Source: Anabaena catenula FACHB-362 (GTDB taxonomy: Bacteria > Cyanobacteriota > Cyanobacteriia > Cyanobacteriales > Nostocaceae). From it: a DNA stretch of 39,374 bases. The first letter of the stretch is position 1; every line of letters starts with the position of its first letter. Shown here piece by piece: positions 8,272-17,323 of this stretch. The stretch is from the NCBI RefSeq assembly GCF_014698735.1, contig NZ_JACJTQ010000049.1, positions 1 through 39,374 of the forward strand. The letters are read 5' to 3'. Under the pieces are notes generated by a model that had not been told where the DNA came from, searched no databases, and saw only the letters and a program-made list of their open reading frames with translations. Position numbers and translations under genes: made by a program.

Positions 8272-9384
8272 TTATAGTTTCACCCAATGGGAATTAATTT
8301 GTATTTGCCGTTCTTGCATAATTTGTGTAAATAAATTTGTAGGTAATGCTGCTTCTACAGGTGAAACTCCGGCGTGTTTGAGTTTGCCTTCTAGTAATAA
8401 TTTAGCGATACTACCTGTACCTATACCAGAAGCAATAGCAGTATTATTATGCAATAAAGTTGAAGCATAAACTACTGTTTCACCATCTTTTTTTCCTGTT
8501 ACTTCTGCTCGCACTGCTACCCCAATTCCCGTAAACATATTTGTGAAATCGGTCATGCTATGACTAACATGAGACAAAAATTCAATCATGTAACGGCGCT
8601 GCATTAACCATTTAGGAAAAATATGGGCAGCTATCCAAGTTAAGTGATTATAAAAATCAGGAATAGAGCCAAATTTAGTAATTACAGTTTTCACCGTTGG
8701 GAAAGAATCAGGTAATGTGATCGTTTCTGGCATATCAAACCAGTAAACTCCACTAACTCCAAAGGGTTGTGGAAAGTTAATATTTTCTCGGTCAGTATAA
8801 GGTTGAATTAAACGCCATTCACCATTTATCCAAGCCTCAAAAGGATTCTGCAACCCTAAAAATGTGGTTCGCATCACGGTAACACCAGCACCGCCAGAAC
8901 CAGAAACTAAATAACTTAAATGTATTTTTTCTGCTACATCAAATTGCTCGATTCCTTGACGGACTAAGCTATTAGAAATACCGGGAAAAATCCCCGTGTT
9001 AATAATTGCTGTTACTCCAGCATCCACTGCTTTTTCGTGTAACTTTAATGCTTTATTAGTATAGGAACGATGATCACTAACATCTAGATAATTCACACCT
9101 TGTTCAATGCAAATTTCCAGAACTTGAGTATCTCGGTAGTGAAATGGTCCCGCACAGTGGATGACTAAATTAGATTGTGCGATCGCTTCCCGCAACTTGT
9201 CAACTTCGGTCAAATCCAAAACTAAAAACTGCTCTCGTCCTCCCGAAGACAAGCTTACAGCCTTTCCCATCTCTGGGGAACGTCCAGTAATGGTAATTTG
9301 CGCCTGTGTGTAAGTGAGGATATCATTAGCAACTGCGCTACCAATCCTTCCTCGTCCACCTAGAATTAAAACACGGTCTTTCAT
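8272..9384 (-). CDS. Saccharopine dehydrogenase-like NAD(P)-binding oxidoreductase
   Basis: A 370-residue protein starting with the Rossmann fingerprint VLILGGRGRIGSAVA (5-19). Further features of the saccharopine dehydrogenase/trans-acting enoyl reductase superfamily are DLTEVDKLREAI, VIHCAGPF (about 73-80) and NYLDVSDHR. A Gly-rich SGSGGAG stretch follows at about 162-168. The real substrate is unknown and lysine metabolism should not be assumed. The stop lies about 45 bases from the convergent antiporter stop. The gene starts at ATG 9384; about 310 bases without a gene separate it from crtO. Confidence 0.78.
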   Translation of the reverse strand: MKDRVLILGGRGRIGSAVANDILTYTQAQITITGRSPEMGKAVSLSSGGREQFLVLDLTEVDKLREAIAQSNLVIHCAGPFHYRDTQVLEICIEQGVNYLDVSDHRSYTNKALKLHEKAVDAGVTAIINTGIFPGISNSLVRQGIEQFDVAEKIHLSYLVSGSGGAGVTVMRTTFLGLQNPFEAWINGEWRLIQPYTDRENINFPQPFGVSGVYWFDMPETITLPDSFPTVKTVITKFGSIPDFYNHLTWIAAHIFPKWLMQRRYMIEFLSHVSHSMTDFTNMFTGIGVAVRAEVTGKKDGETVVYASTLLHNNTAIASGIGTGSIAKLLLEGKLKHAGVSPVEAALPTNLFTQIMQERQIQINSHWVKL

Positions 9385-9657
9385 GACTTCCGTATAGATA
9401 ACGTGATTCTTATTTCATCAGCTTTTATTCCTATTTGTCATCAGTGACAAGTATAAATTGCTTATGAAGAAAGAAGGAATTGCAAATTAATTTTATTAAG
9501 ACTGATAGTTATAGCAACCGCCAAGGTGGTTAGGACGTGAACTAATGATAAAACCTAGACACAAACAGATTTTCAACTCTGTCACCTGTCACCTGCTATA
9601 TAGGTTTGATTTATCATCAGTTACTAGAAATTCACAAAACTGTAATGTATAAAAATA
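9385..9657. other. Intergenic region between crtO and the oxidoreductase gene
   Basis: AT-rich and without a plausible gene. The promoter of the minus-strand oxidoreductase should lie at its left end, but no strong -35/-10 pair stands out. TCACCTGTCACCTG near 9582 is a short direct repeat. Confidence 0.4.
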
Positions 9658-9681
9658 GGTGCATTAACGCTGTAACGCACC
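9658..9681 (-). terminator. Probable intrinsic terminator of crtO
   Basis: Read on the minus strand, a GGTGCGTTA arm pairs with TTAATGCACC (one mismatch) and is followed by TATTTTTA. It lies 17 bases beyond the crtO stop. The arm sequence is also a frequent cyanobacterial repeat. Confidence 0.6.
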
Positions 9682-9697
9682 CTACATTCAGTTATAA

Positions 9698-11392
9698 CTA
9701 ATTGATGCCAAACACCGAACCCACAGTAGACTTAAGCGAATTTCCTGCATCCTTTAAAGTCTGAGTAATGGGGTGCTTATTCTGCAAAAATACTCTCGCA
9801 CAATTGCGTCCTGGCATACCCGAAATTGAACCACCTGGATGTGTCCCCGCACCAGTTAAAAATAGATTATCAATGGGGGTTTTATAGTTGGCTAATTCTG
9901 GTAAAGGTCGGAAAAATATCATTTGATCCATAGTCATATCAATATGATAATAATTCCCCTTGTAAGCACCTAATCTTTCTCCTAATTCTGCTGGACTTTC
10001 TACCCTTCTAGCTATAATTGAAGTTTTTAAATTAGGCGAATAACTTGCTAGTTTATCAACTACCCGATCTGCAACTTGATTTTTCAATTCATCAGTCCAA
10101 CCCGTACCTTTTAAACCTGTTCCTTCTGCACCAGCAATTTGATAAGGAGCAAAGAATTCAATCCAGACTGTATGTTTACCTGGAGGTGCTAAACTAGGGT
10201 CAAGAGCGCTAGGCATGACCACATACATTGATGGATCAGAATCGGGAATTTCTCCTAATGTACATTTACTATGAGCCTGTTCGACATGATGCATGGAATC
10301 GGCAATTAAGATTGAACCAATGAGATATTCATCTTTGTGGGCATGGTAGGGAAAATGTAGCGGTTCATCTAAAGCTAAATCTATCTTCAAGATGGTTTCA
10401 TTATTATTAACAATGCGACGTTCTAATCTTTCCCATAGCTCAGAATCAACTGCATCAATATCCCTTTTATCAGTCATTTGCAAAAACAAACGTTGAGCAT
10501 CAATATTAGAAATCACTCCATATTTAGCTCGATATTCTTTTCCTCCAGCAACCCGCACTCCCACAGCTTTCGCATCATCAATTAAAACTTTTTCTACCTG
10601 CTGGTCTGTGAGAATTACCCCACCTTTACTTGTGACTAAATTCACCAATGCTTGCACCAATGCACCTGTGCCGCCACGAGGTCTAGCCATACCAGGATTA
10701 TGACGCATTGCCATCATCATCACCCCAATTGCCAGGTTTTTTTGTGAAGGTGGCGCACCCAGTTCTGATGCTAATCTAGAAAGTGGTGCTTTCAAAAATT
10801 CTTCATCAAACCACTCATTGAGAATATCCTCAGCACTGTTTAGCATAGTGCGGACAAAATCCAGGCTTTTGTTTGGAGAACCAACTACAGAAAATAAATC
10901 TTTTAATTTCTGAATATTGTAATTCCCAAAAATATCTACAACTGATTTGGGTGGGGCATTGAACATGGGAATCATAGCATTAATTGCCCGTTGCCAATAA
11001 TCTGTAAATTCGGCATATTTCCTAGCATCACGCTCATTATAACGAGCGATTTCTGTACAAGTCTTTTCTATGGATTTATGAGCTAAGAAATACTTACCGT
11101 CTGGGTGTGGACAAAAAACAACTGGGTCACATTCTAGATATTCCAAGCCATATTTTGTCAGTTCTAACTCTTCAACAACTGGCCCTAAATGAATAAATTC
11201 ATGGTCAATAGCACACAAGTTAAATTTAAAACCTGGTGCTTGATCTGGGATACATTCTTCAGTTGTGGCTGCACCACCGGGAACAGGACGCTTTTCTAAT
11301 AGCAGAACGCTATAGCCTGCTTTGAGTAAATAAGCAGCACACACTAAACCATTGTGTCCTGCGCCGATAATTACAACATCATATTCTTGCAT
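9698..11392 (-). CDS. crtO: CrtO-type beta-carotene 4-ketolase
   Basis: A 564-residue FAD-dependent oxidoreductase. It begins with the dinucleotide-binding motif DVVIIGAGHNGLVCAAYLL, and the acidic end of the second strand, LLLEKRPVPGGAATTEE, follows. Near the C-terminus, LFLTGAGTHPGGSISGMPGRN is the second FAD-contact signature of the CrtI/CrtO carotenoid family. Many blocks (CAIDHEFIHLGP, VLNEWFD, GAPPSQK, ARPRGGTGALV, VESPAELGERLG) match what I recall of Synechocystis CrtO, which turns beta-carotene into echinenone. It is unrelated to CrtW, the other ketolase type, and would act on membrane-dissolved carotene. Desaturase activity is less likely because the CrtO-specific blocks are intact. 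Confidence 0.9.
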   Translation of the reverse strand: MQEYDVVIIGAGHNGLVCAAYLLKAGYSVLLLEKRPVPGGAATTEECIPDQAPGFKFNLCAIDHEFIHLGPVVEELELTKYGLEYLECDPVVFCPHPDGKYFLAHKSIEKTCTEIARYNERDARKYAEFTDYWQRAINAMIPMFNAPPKSVVDIFGNYNIQKLKDLFSVVGSPNKSLDFVRTMLNSAEDILNEWFDEEFLKAPLSRLASELGAPPSQKNLAIGVMMMAMRHNPGMARPRGGTGALVQALVNLVTSKGGVILTDQQVEKVLIDDAKAVGVRVAGGKEYRAKYGVISNIDAQRLFLQMTDKRDIDAVDSELWERLERRIVNNNETILKIDLALDEPLHFPYHAHKDEYLIGSILIADSMHHVEQAHSKCTLGEIPDSDPSMYVVMPSALDPSLAPPGKHTVWIEFFAPYQIAGAEGTGLKGTGWTDELKNQVADRVVDKLASYSPNLKTSIIARRVESPAELGERLGAYKGNYYHIDMTMDQMIFFRPLPELANYKTPIDNLFLTGAGTHPGGSISGMPGRNCARVFLQNKHPITQTLKDAGNSLKSTVGSVFGIN

Positions 11393-11502
11393 AAATGTTA
11401 GTTATGTTTTTTTCAAATAAACTCGGTTTTCAAGATGAGGAATATTTTTATAAATTTACAGAATTTGTTATTTATAAAAATTAGTATTTACCAGGGTGGA
11501 TC

Positions 11503-12270
11503 TTAATCAGGATACAGCAAAGTGTCCGTTGAAGGAATTTGCTTTATGTGAGCTTTGAGTATCAGGATTAAACTACCCTTTTTTACTTCCATATCTTTGA
11601 TAGAAAATATCATATTTTCCCACTCAAAGTCAGATAAATTGATTATTTCTTTAACTTTTTGCATAGCAGCTGCTATTAATTCCACTCTTATTCCTTCTCC
11701 TTCAGTACAACTAAAACTTGCCAACATGGCGGGTTTTGTATGAGTTCGGGGATGAGCAATGGCATGATAACCTAAGATATGAGTATTATCCTTTTCTTTG
11801 AGCCATACCTTACCTTTAAATTCTAGTTTGCCATCACCGGGTAAAAATACCTGCATTTCTTGCGGTTCAAAGCTGACAATTTCGCCATCTACATTCAACT
11901 TAAATTGTCTTACCCACCTGTAAATCACCTCAGAAGTCAAGGCATCGTTAATATCTGCTTCCGTGAGAACAAGGCGTATATCAGCATTTACTGGCTCATT
12001 GAGTTCTAGTTGTCCAAATATCACACTTAAAGGATTAATAGAAATGCTATCCGTTTGCAGTTTTATATCCTGAACGCGGATTTTATTTTGAACTACCAAC
12101 CCTTGACCAGCAAGATCAACCTGATTTACCTGTCCACGAAATAATTTCCCAATATCAGTTTTTATCTCTATATCTATTTGTTCTACTTCATCTAACTCCT
12201 CAGATATTCTTCTTTCAACTGCTTGAGATAATAATTTTTCCTCAAAGTTTAAGTTTGGCTTTTCAGGCAT
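11503..12270 (-). CDS. DUF2993 (LmeA-like) family protein
   Basis: A 255-residue protein of the DUF2993 family, widespread in cyanobacteria and actinobacteria. The sequence alternates predicted beta-strands (GLVVQNKIRVQDIKLQTDSISINPLSVIFGQLELNEP), as in lipid-binding or phospholipid-related beta-rich proteins, with no signal peptide or membrane segment. A conserved part is EADINDALTSEVIYRWV (about 105-121), near the usual position of the family signature. The actinobacterial LmeA works in lipomannan maturation, but no such role can be inferred here. It lies 110 bases upstream of crtO on the same strand; co-transcription is possible but unproven. Confidence 0.8.
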   Translation of the reverse strand: MPEKPNLNFEEKLLSQAVERRISEELDEVEQIDIEIKTDIGKLFRGQVNQVDLAGQGLVVQNKIRVQDIKLQTDSISINPLSVIFGQLELNEPVNADIRLVLTEADINDALTSEVIYRWVRQFKLNVDGEIVSFEPQEMQVFLPGDGKLEFKGKVWLKEKDNTHILGYHAIAHPRTHTKPAMLASFSCTEGEGIRVELIAAAMQKVKEIINLSDFEWENMIFSIKDMEVKKGSLILILKAHIKQIPSTDTLLYPD

Positions 12271-12750
12271 AAAAAAATTTTACTCTCCTCAGTTTGCACT
12301 ACTGGCTAATGTATACGCTGAGGGCTAAGAAGAGTATCTATAGAGAGACATAGCCCAATTGGTAGATTATATGTCAATACAGTTCATTCTCTTTCAGAAG
12401 AACTGAACTGTATTCAATGATATGATGTCCGATTAAATACTGAGACGAGGGGAAGGGTCAAGTTTTTTTAATAGCAATTAGCCGGACTTAATATGACAAC
12501 CAACTTAAATCAAGTCAATTAAGCTAATCGGCATTTAAATTGCATATTTTTCATTTTATGAAAAAAGCGTTACGTTAATTATGCTCCCCTGCTTGCCTCA
12601 ATGTGCAACTCTTATTGGTTTAACAGCTTATTTATTAAATAGGGGTTTAGCATTACACTTTACCCCTAAAAATGAAATTCGGTTTGAGCGCAGAAATAAA
12701 TTTCTCATTTCTTCGCTGTTAAATCAGCAACGCCAAATAATGCCAAATAA
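12271..12750. other. 480-bp intergenic region between P450 and DUF2993 genes
   Basis: It holds a strong inverted repeat at 12376-12414 (described separately) and AT-rich DNA. A 57-codon frame from ATG 12581 runs into the end of the P450 gene; it has no visible domain and is not called. The promoter of the minus-strand DUF2993 gene should lie just right of 12270. Confidence 0.45.
12376..12414. promoter_or_regulatory. 11-bp perfect inverted repeat upstream of the DUF2993 gene
   Basis: AATACAGTTCA (12376-12386) and TGAACTGTATT (12404-12414) are exact reverse complements separated by 17 bases. It is about 105 bases before the DUF2993 start and about 340 bases after the P450 stop. There is no T-run on either side, so an operator or a structured leader fits better than a terminator. 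Confidence 0.45.
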
Positions 12751-14136
12751 CTAAATACTACTAGTGGTTTCTAAGGTGCGAGATTTCACCTGACGCTGAC
12801 TCTTAATAACCATCTGAATTGGGCGGTCTGGGCCTGTCACCAAACCACGGCGTTGAGCTTGAACTTCACCATTATCAACTAATTCTAATTCACGACTGCT
12901 CAGAATTTTAGCTAGTGCCAATTTCATTTCAAACTGAGCAAAAGCTAGACCAATACAGCGTCTTGCACCACCTCCAAAAGGTAGAAATTCATAGGGAGAA
13001 AATTGCTTGTCTAAAAAGCGGTCTGGGTTAAACTTTTTGGGTTCAGGATAAATATCTGACCGTTGATGAGTTGAATAAATAGAACCTAAGATGACTGTAC
13101 CTGGTTCTAAATCATAACCACCTATTGATACAGCAGTTTTTACTCGTCTAGGAAAAGTCAACATGGCGATGGGATAAATCCGCAATGTTTCATTACAAAC
13201 AGCCGTGAGATAGGGTAATTTAAAGATGGCATTAGAATCTGGATTTTCTCCTAAACTATCCAGTTCTGCTAATAGCTTTTGACGCACTTCTGGTAGTTTA
13301 TGAATCCAGTATAAAGCCCAGGTAATAGCGGTGGCGGTGGTTTCGTTACCTGCTACCAATAGCGTGATCAATTCATCACGTAATTCTACATCGGTCATGG
13401 GTTGACCATTTTCATCTCTGGCCGCCATGAGTAAACTGAGGATATCTGTGCGCGACGGGTCAGGATTTTCTCGCCGTTCCTGAATTTCCTCATAAATGAG
13501 TTGGTCGGCTTTGTCTTGCTGACGCTGCTGCTGTTCCCAAAGTTGGGAAATACCAATCACATTTTTTAAAGCGGGAATATACAATAAAGCAACTCTCCAA
13601 GGTTCACTACCTACTTCTAAAATTTCACAGAGTAGCTGCTGTAGTTTTTCTGCACGTTCCCCTTCATAGAGTCCAAATACAGCTTGCATCATTACACTTA
13701 GAGTAATGTCTTGGCTAATATTTCGGATATTCAAGGGTTGATTTATTTGCTGTTTGCTGAGGACTTTCTCAGTGATATCGTTAATGACTTCAGCATAATT
13801 CCGCATTCTTTCACCATGAAACGGAGGCATGATTAATTGACGTTCACGCTGGTGTTGTGTGCCACTCAGTAAAACAACAGAATTCTTGCCCAGTAAGTAT
13901 TCAAAAATGTCATTTAAATCTCCTGGTGCTTCTAATTCCTTGGTATCACTAGTTAAAATTTGCTGAATGGCTTGGGGGTGACTTACAAAGACGATAGGAG
14001 GAGAGTTTATATCTAACTTAAGTGAGAAGCTATCTCCATAGGTTTGGACGCAGGCTTCCATATATGACATGGGAGTGAATACCCAGCGCATGATCTGGAA
14101 AAATGCTGGGGTTTTGGGGCCGTTTGGTAGAGGCAT
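12751..14136 (-). CDS. Cytochrome P450, CYP110-like (second paralogue)
   Basis: A 461-residue P450 similar along its whole length to the one at 5406-6773. Its I-helix reads AGNETT (262-267), with Asn where most bacterial members and its paralogue have His. The K-helix is ETLR (316-319) and the heme loop FGGGARRCIG (387-396) with Cys394. Residues about 200-210 are Gln-rich (EQQQRQQ), unlike the paralogue. Function is probably hydroxylation of a lipid or terpenoid-like compound, by family analogy only. It is a stand-alone gene between a long non-coding region and the glgA terminator. Confidence 0.92.
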   Translation of the reverse strand: MPLPNGPKTPAFFQIMRWVFTPMSYMEACVQTYGDSFSLKLDINSPPIVFVSHPQAIQQILTSDTKELEAPGDLNDIFEYLLGKNSVVLLSGTQHQRERQLIMPPFHGERMRNYAEVINDITEKVLSKQQINQPLNIRNISQDITLSVMMQAVFGLYEGERAEKLQQLLCEILEVGSEPWRVALLYIPALKNVIGISQLWEQQQRQQDKADQLIYEEIQERRENPDPSRTDILSLLMAARDENGQPMTDVELRDELITLLVAGNETTATAITWALYWIHKLPEVRQKLLAELDSLGENPDSNAIFKLPYLTAVCNETLRIYPIAMLTFPRRVKTAVSIGGYDLEPGTVILGSIYSTHQRSDIYPEPKKFNPDRFLDKQFSPYEFLPFGGGARRCIGLAFAQFEMKLALAKILSSRELELVDNGEVQAQRRGLVTGPDRPIQMVIKSQRQVKSRTLETTSSI

Positions 14137-14189
14137 AAAATTTTTTTTTGATTGGTGTAAATCTATCTTTCTCTAAAGTAACTGAAAAA

Positions 14190-14232
14190 TTGAGGGTGCG
14201 TTAATTACATAGGACAAGCAACGCACCCTCAA
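14190..14232 (-). terminator. Strong terminator of glgA (13-bp perfect stem)
   Basis: TTGAGGGTGCGTT (14190-14202) and AACGCACCCTCAA (14220-14232) pair perfectly with a 17-base loop. On the minus strand the stem is followed by a TTTTTC run, 25 bases after the glgA stop. Confidence 0.8.
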
Positions 14233-14257
14233 CTATGCAGATTTGATAACTACTGAC

Positions 14258-15736
14258 TTACCACTTATGTCTTATCCAGTCGTAGATCTCTAGATATTCT
14301 GCCCCCGGAACATTCCAAGAGTAGTCATACTGCATACCCTGAATAGCTAGTTTAGTGAACTCTTCAGGTTGCTGATACCACAAATCAATTGCCCGTCCCA
14401 TTGCTGATTCAAGCGCTTGATTATCCATTTCATAAAATACATAGCCATTGCGTTTTTCTGGGGGTAGATTTTGGTCGTAATCTCGGTCAAATACTGTATT
14501 TACAAGTCCCCCAACACCGCGCACAATAGGTACAGTACCGTATTTTAAACCAATCATCTGAGTTAACCCACAGGGTTCATAATTGCTAGGGACGACAATC
14601 ATGTCTGCCCCTGCATAAATTAGGTGGGATAATTCTTCATTAAATCCCAGTTCTAAATGGACATCTGGGTTACTGTTTAAAAATTGTTTTTCATGTTGGA
14701 AATGAGCATTGATTGCTGGTTCTGTGGCTGAACCTAGTAATACAAATTGCGCTCCTTTACTCAGGGCATAATAAATGGCATGATGAACAAGATGTACACC
14801 TTTTTGGTTATCTAATCGACCGATATAAGCCACAATTGGTTTATCAGCATGGCCTAGCATCAGCCGTTCTCGCAAAGCTTTTTTGTTATATACTTTTTGT
14901 TCAAAATCATCCCATCTGTAATTGGCGGGGATGTATCGGTCAATTTCGGGATTCCAAAAATCATAATCAATCCCGTTGAGAACTCCAGTGAATTTCTCTT
15001 TTTGTAAATGCAATGTGTGTCCTAACCCGCAGCCAACATCACTGGTTTGGGCTTCTACAGCGTGGTGAGGTGAAACTGTGGTGACAGCATTGGAGTAAAC
15101 AATTCCCCCTTTCATATAGTTCAAAGCAAAGGGGTTAAAGTTATCTAGCAGCTTATCGTATTGGAAGTAATAAGATGGTTGATTTAATCCGGTTCCTTGA
15201 AGAGTTTTTACCCCACCAATTCCTTGATGTTTAAAGTTATGAATGGTGTAGCAAACCCGTTGATACTCCATGCCATGATATTTATAAATTTCATAAAGCA
15301 TGACGGGAATTAAGCCTGTTTGCCAGTCATGACAATGGATGATATCTGGTCTTTTATTGCTTCTGAGCAAAAATTCTAAAGCTGCTTTGCTAAAGAATGC
15401 AAAACGCATATCATCATCTTCACAACCGTAATAGCAACCGCGATTAAAGAAGTTGTCTTCACTGTGAGGTTCAATGAAAAAACACACTCTTCCATGTACC
15501 CAACCGCAGTATACAGAACAGTGAATTGCTGCGCCATACCAGGGAACCCACAGGTTGAGGTAGGCATCATGTAACCCCCAAATATGATCATAGCGCATAC
15601 AGTCGTACATAGGCAGAATAAGCTCGACTGTATTTCCTCGATTCTCTAATTCTCTACTGAGTCCGTAAACAACATCCCCTAACCCTCCGGCTTTAATCAC
15701 TGGAGCGCATTCTGAGGCAATCTGTACTATGTACAT
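14258..15736 (-). CDS. glgA: Glycogen synthase (ADP-glucose type), GlgA2-like
   Basis: A GT5-family glucosyltransferase of 492 residues from ATG 15736; it adds glucose from ADP-glucose to alpha-1,4-glucan. The N-terminal motif reads KAGGLGDV (15-22) where the classic form is KTGGLADV. Other family marks are HCHDWQTGLIP, TIHNFKHQG, NGIDYDFWNP, YIGRLDNQKG and, near the C-terminus, PSNYEPCGLTQMIGLKYG with the active-site Glu. The altered motif and shorter N-terminus suggest the GlgA2 subtype that many cyanobacteria have besides GlgA1, which is inference. ATG 15754 would add six residues (MKRGLG) before the strand that normally begins the protein. Confidence 0.9.
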   Translation of the reverse strand: MYIVQIASECAPVIKAGGLGDVVYGLSRELENRGNTVELILPMYDCMRYDHIWGLHDAYLNLWVPWYGAAIHCSVYCGWVHGRVCFFIEPHSEDNFFNRGCYYGCEDDDMRFAFFSKAALEFLLRSNKRPDIIHCHDWQTGLIPVMLYEIYKYHGMEYQRVCYTIHNFKHQGIGGVKTLQGTGLNQPSYYFQYDKLLDNFNPFALNYMKGGIVYSNAVTTVSPHHAVEAQTSDVGCGLGHTLHLQKEKFTGVLNGIDYDFWNPEIDRYIPANYRWDDFEQKVYNKKALRERLMLGHADKPIVAYIGRLDNQKGVHLVHHAIYYALSKGAQFVLLGSATEPAINAHFQHEKQFLNSNPDVHLELGFNEELSHLIYAGADMIVVPSNYEPCGLTQMIGLKYGTVPIVRGVGGLVNTVFDRDYDQNLPPEKRNGYVFYEMDNQALESAMGRAIDLWYQQPEEFTKLAIQGMQYDYSWNVPGAEYLEIYDWIRHKW

Positions 15737-15754
15737 TCCTAGCCCTCGCTTCAC

Positions 15755-16086
15755 AAAACTTTATGTTTACTATATAGCAGTATATGAAAAATGTACTCAT
15801 TGACAAGGGATAGATTCTTATGACTTATCAGATATCTAAGGTGTAAGGACGATTCATGAATTGTCTCAAGCTACTTCTAGCGCGATGTTCAATGCATTGT
15901 GAATACACATTTTATAGTGAATGTTGAGTTGCGACGCGGTTTGGTGATTTATCTATACCTGTACCGTGAGAGTGATAAGTTAATTACCACATCTAACCCA
16001 ATCTACAAGATGTTCACAACATCTGCAAGGATTGATATGGCAATCTTATAGTAACTATAAGAATATTCCAGTCTCAGACTAAATTT
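15755..16086. other. AT-rich region upstream of glgA and of the 112-bp repeat block
   Basis: No gene is visible. It should contain the minus-strand glgA promoter near 15760-15800. A short inverted pair (ACCTGTACCGTGAGAG context near 15958) is seen but is weak. Confidence 0.35.
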
Positions 16087-16422
16087 CTGGAAATATGTCC
16101 TAAAATAATGTGCATAAAACTTTTTATAAATAAAAACTTCATATTGTTTTTAATTTAGCTATTTCAAAATCGAGAAATTAACTTTATAGACAAAATACAT
16201 AGAAATATGTCTTGAGATAATCTGTGTCATGCTTTAGTTTTATCGAGATTTATCGCCCTTTTCAATAGGTTCTGTTGAAAATATAAACTTTGTTTTTTTA
16301 GACAAAATGCATTGATTAATGTCCTAAAATAATGTCTAAAAACTTTTATCTACATTGAAACTTCATATTCTTTATAATCTGGTAAGGTAAAAATATAAGT
16401 GTAAAGTCAACTCTCGATTTAG
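16087..16422 (+). repeat. Three diverged tandem copies of a 112-bp unit before the GG-peptide gene
   Basis: The core ATGTCCTAAAATAATGT occurs at 16095, at 16207 (degenerate: ATGTCTTGAGATAATCT) and at 16319, exactly 112 bases apart each time. Around it other pieces recur: AGACAAAATRCAT before copies 2 and 3, and AAAACTTTTATA...ACTTCATATT after copies 1 and 3. The block ends just before the ribosome-binding site (AGAGGAT) of the small gene at 16434. It probably holds promoter or leader elements amplified by tandem duplication. Confidence 0.65.
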
Positions 16423-16433
16423 AGGATAATTTA

Positions 16434-16691
16434 ATGGCAACGATAGTGATTTCAAACTTAAATAGTCAGGATGAAACAATCCTTTTTCATGATTTATCTC
16501 CGGCTGAAACAGAGACTGTATCTGGAGGTAGTGGTGGGAGCGTCAATAATTATTTTATCACGACCAATACTGGAGATGTGAATGGTCCAGCGACTGGTGA
16601 TATTAAAGGTGTAGATAGTGGTATCCGCGATAATAAGATCGGCACTATAGACTATTCCCGGTCAACATACATTGTGATAAATTCTTGGTAA
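16434..16691 (+). CDS. Double-glycine leader peptide precursor (RiPP/bacteriocin-like), first of two
   Basis: An 85-residue protein with a good ribosome-binding site (AGAGGAT, 6 bases before ATG). Residues 16-32, ILFHDLSPAETETVSGG, match the double-glycine leader pattern (hydrophobic residues, an acidic helix, then GG) cut by C39-peptidase ABC exporters. The predicted core, 33-85, is rich in Gly, Asn, Asp and Thr and has no Cys, so no thioether or disulfide rings are possible. No exporter, peptidase or modification enzyme lies nearby. It could be an orphan bacteriocin-like substrate or a secreted structural peptide. The core resembles nothing I recognise. Confidence 0.65.
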   Translation: MATIVISNLNSQDETILFHDLSPAETETVSGGSGGSVNNYFITTNTGDVNGPATGDIKGVDSGIRDNKIGTIDYSRSTYIVINSW

Positions 16692-16846
16692 TTAATCATT
16701 TGTATGAACGTGCTGATACTACAAATACTTTAGTTAACTTTAGTTATTTGAGGGTAAAACACTGCTTTTTAGGGCATTTTTTGTCAGATATTTTACCCAC
16801 AATAAATTCGTACAACTGCTCAATTCTTGATTGGAAAATTAAGGCA

Positions 16847-17110
16847 ATGGCTGCGATCATGAATTCTAAGTTACATTCTGTTGAAGTAAATGGGCTTTTT
16901 CATAAACTAAATTTACAAGAAATGGAGTCAACTTCAGGAGGTAATACTGTTATACCTTTATGGGATGGTAATTATGAGGATCTCTATTTCAGTCTCTTTC
17001 CTAATGAGAGAAATAACTCAACAAGTACATATCCCAGTTCATTCAGTTTCTACAACAATAAGCTTTTTGCAATTGATTTTTCTAACTTAAATATCTATTT
17101 GATAGTCTAA
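16847..17110 (+). CDS. Double-glycine leader peptide precursor, second
   Basis: Read from ATG 16847 (preceded by TTAAGG) the product has 87 residues; ATG 16859 is also possible. The leader HSVEVNGLFHKLNLQEMESTSGG closely follows the first peptide's pattern of hydrophobic positions, acidic helix and GG. The core (about 33-87) is different: rich in Asn, Ser, Phe and Tyr and again without Cys. The frame stays open to 16685, but the added 54 residues overlap the end of the first peptide and have no leader character. The pair therefore shares only the export signal. Confidence 0.55.
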   Translation: MAAIMNSKLHSVEVNGLFHKLNLQEMESTSGGNTVIPLWDGNYEDLYFSLFPNERNNSTSTYPSSFSFYNNKLFAIDFSNLNIYLIV

Positions 17111-17235
17111 TAAGTTGTCAACAGTAATTCTGGTTTTAACTGGTTTTAACTTATGGAGACTAAAAGGATGTCTGAAAACTTGTTTGTGGTATTTAACACT
17201 TTCTAACACTTAGACATTCCCATAAATCTCGCTTT

Positions 17236-17268
17236 AAAAGGGGAAAAATAAGTAATTTATCCCCTTTT
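17236..17268 (+). terminator. Terminator-like hairpin after the peptide genes
   Basis: AAAAGGGG (17236-17243) pairs with CCCCTTTT (17261-17268) across a 17-base AT-rich loop, ending in a T-run. It is about 125 bases after the second peptide stop. A second hairpin, GAGGATAT...ATATCCTC, lies at about 17280-17323. Confidence 0.6.
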
Positions 17269-17323
17269 TATCAGAGGTAAGAGGATATCTGAATAAAGCT
17301 TAATACTTTTCCAATATCCTCTA

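Noticed and set aside
9698-11392. Phytoene desaturase
   Set aside because: The CrtO-specific blocks and the length point to the ketolase.
12581-12755. 57-codon frame between P450 and DUF2993
   Set aside because: No ribosome-binding site or domain; it runs into the 3' end of the P450 gene on the other strand.
16685-16846. Upstream extension of the second GG-peptide
   Set aside because: It overlaps the first peptide and lacks leader features; the inner ATG with TTAAGG fits better.
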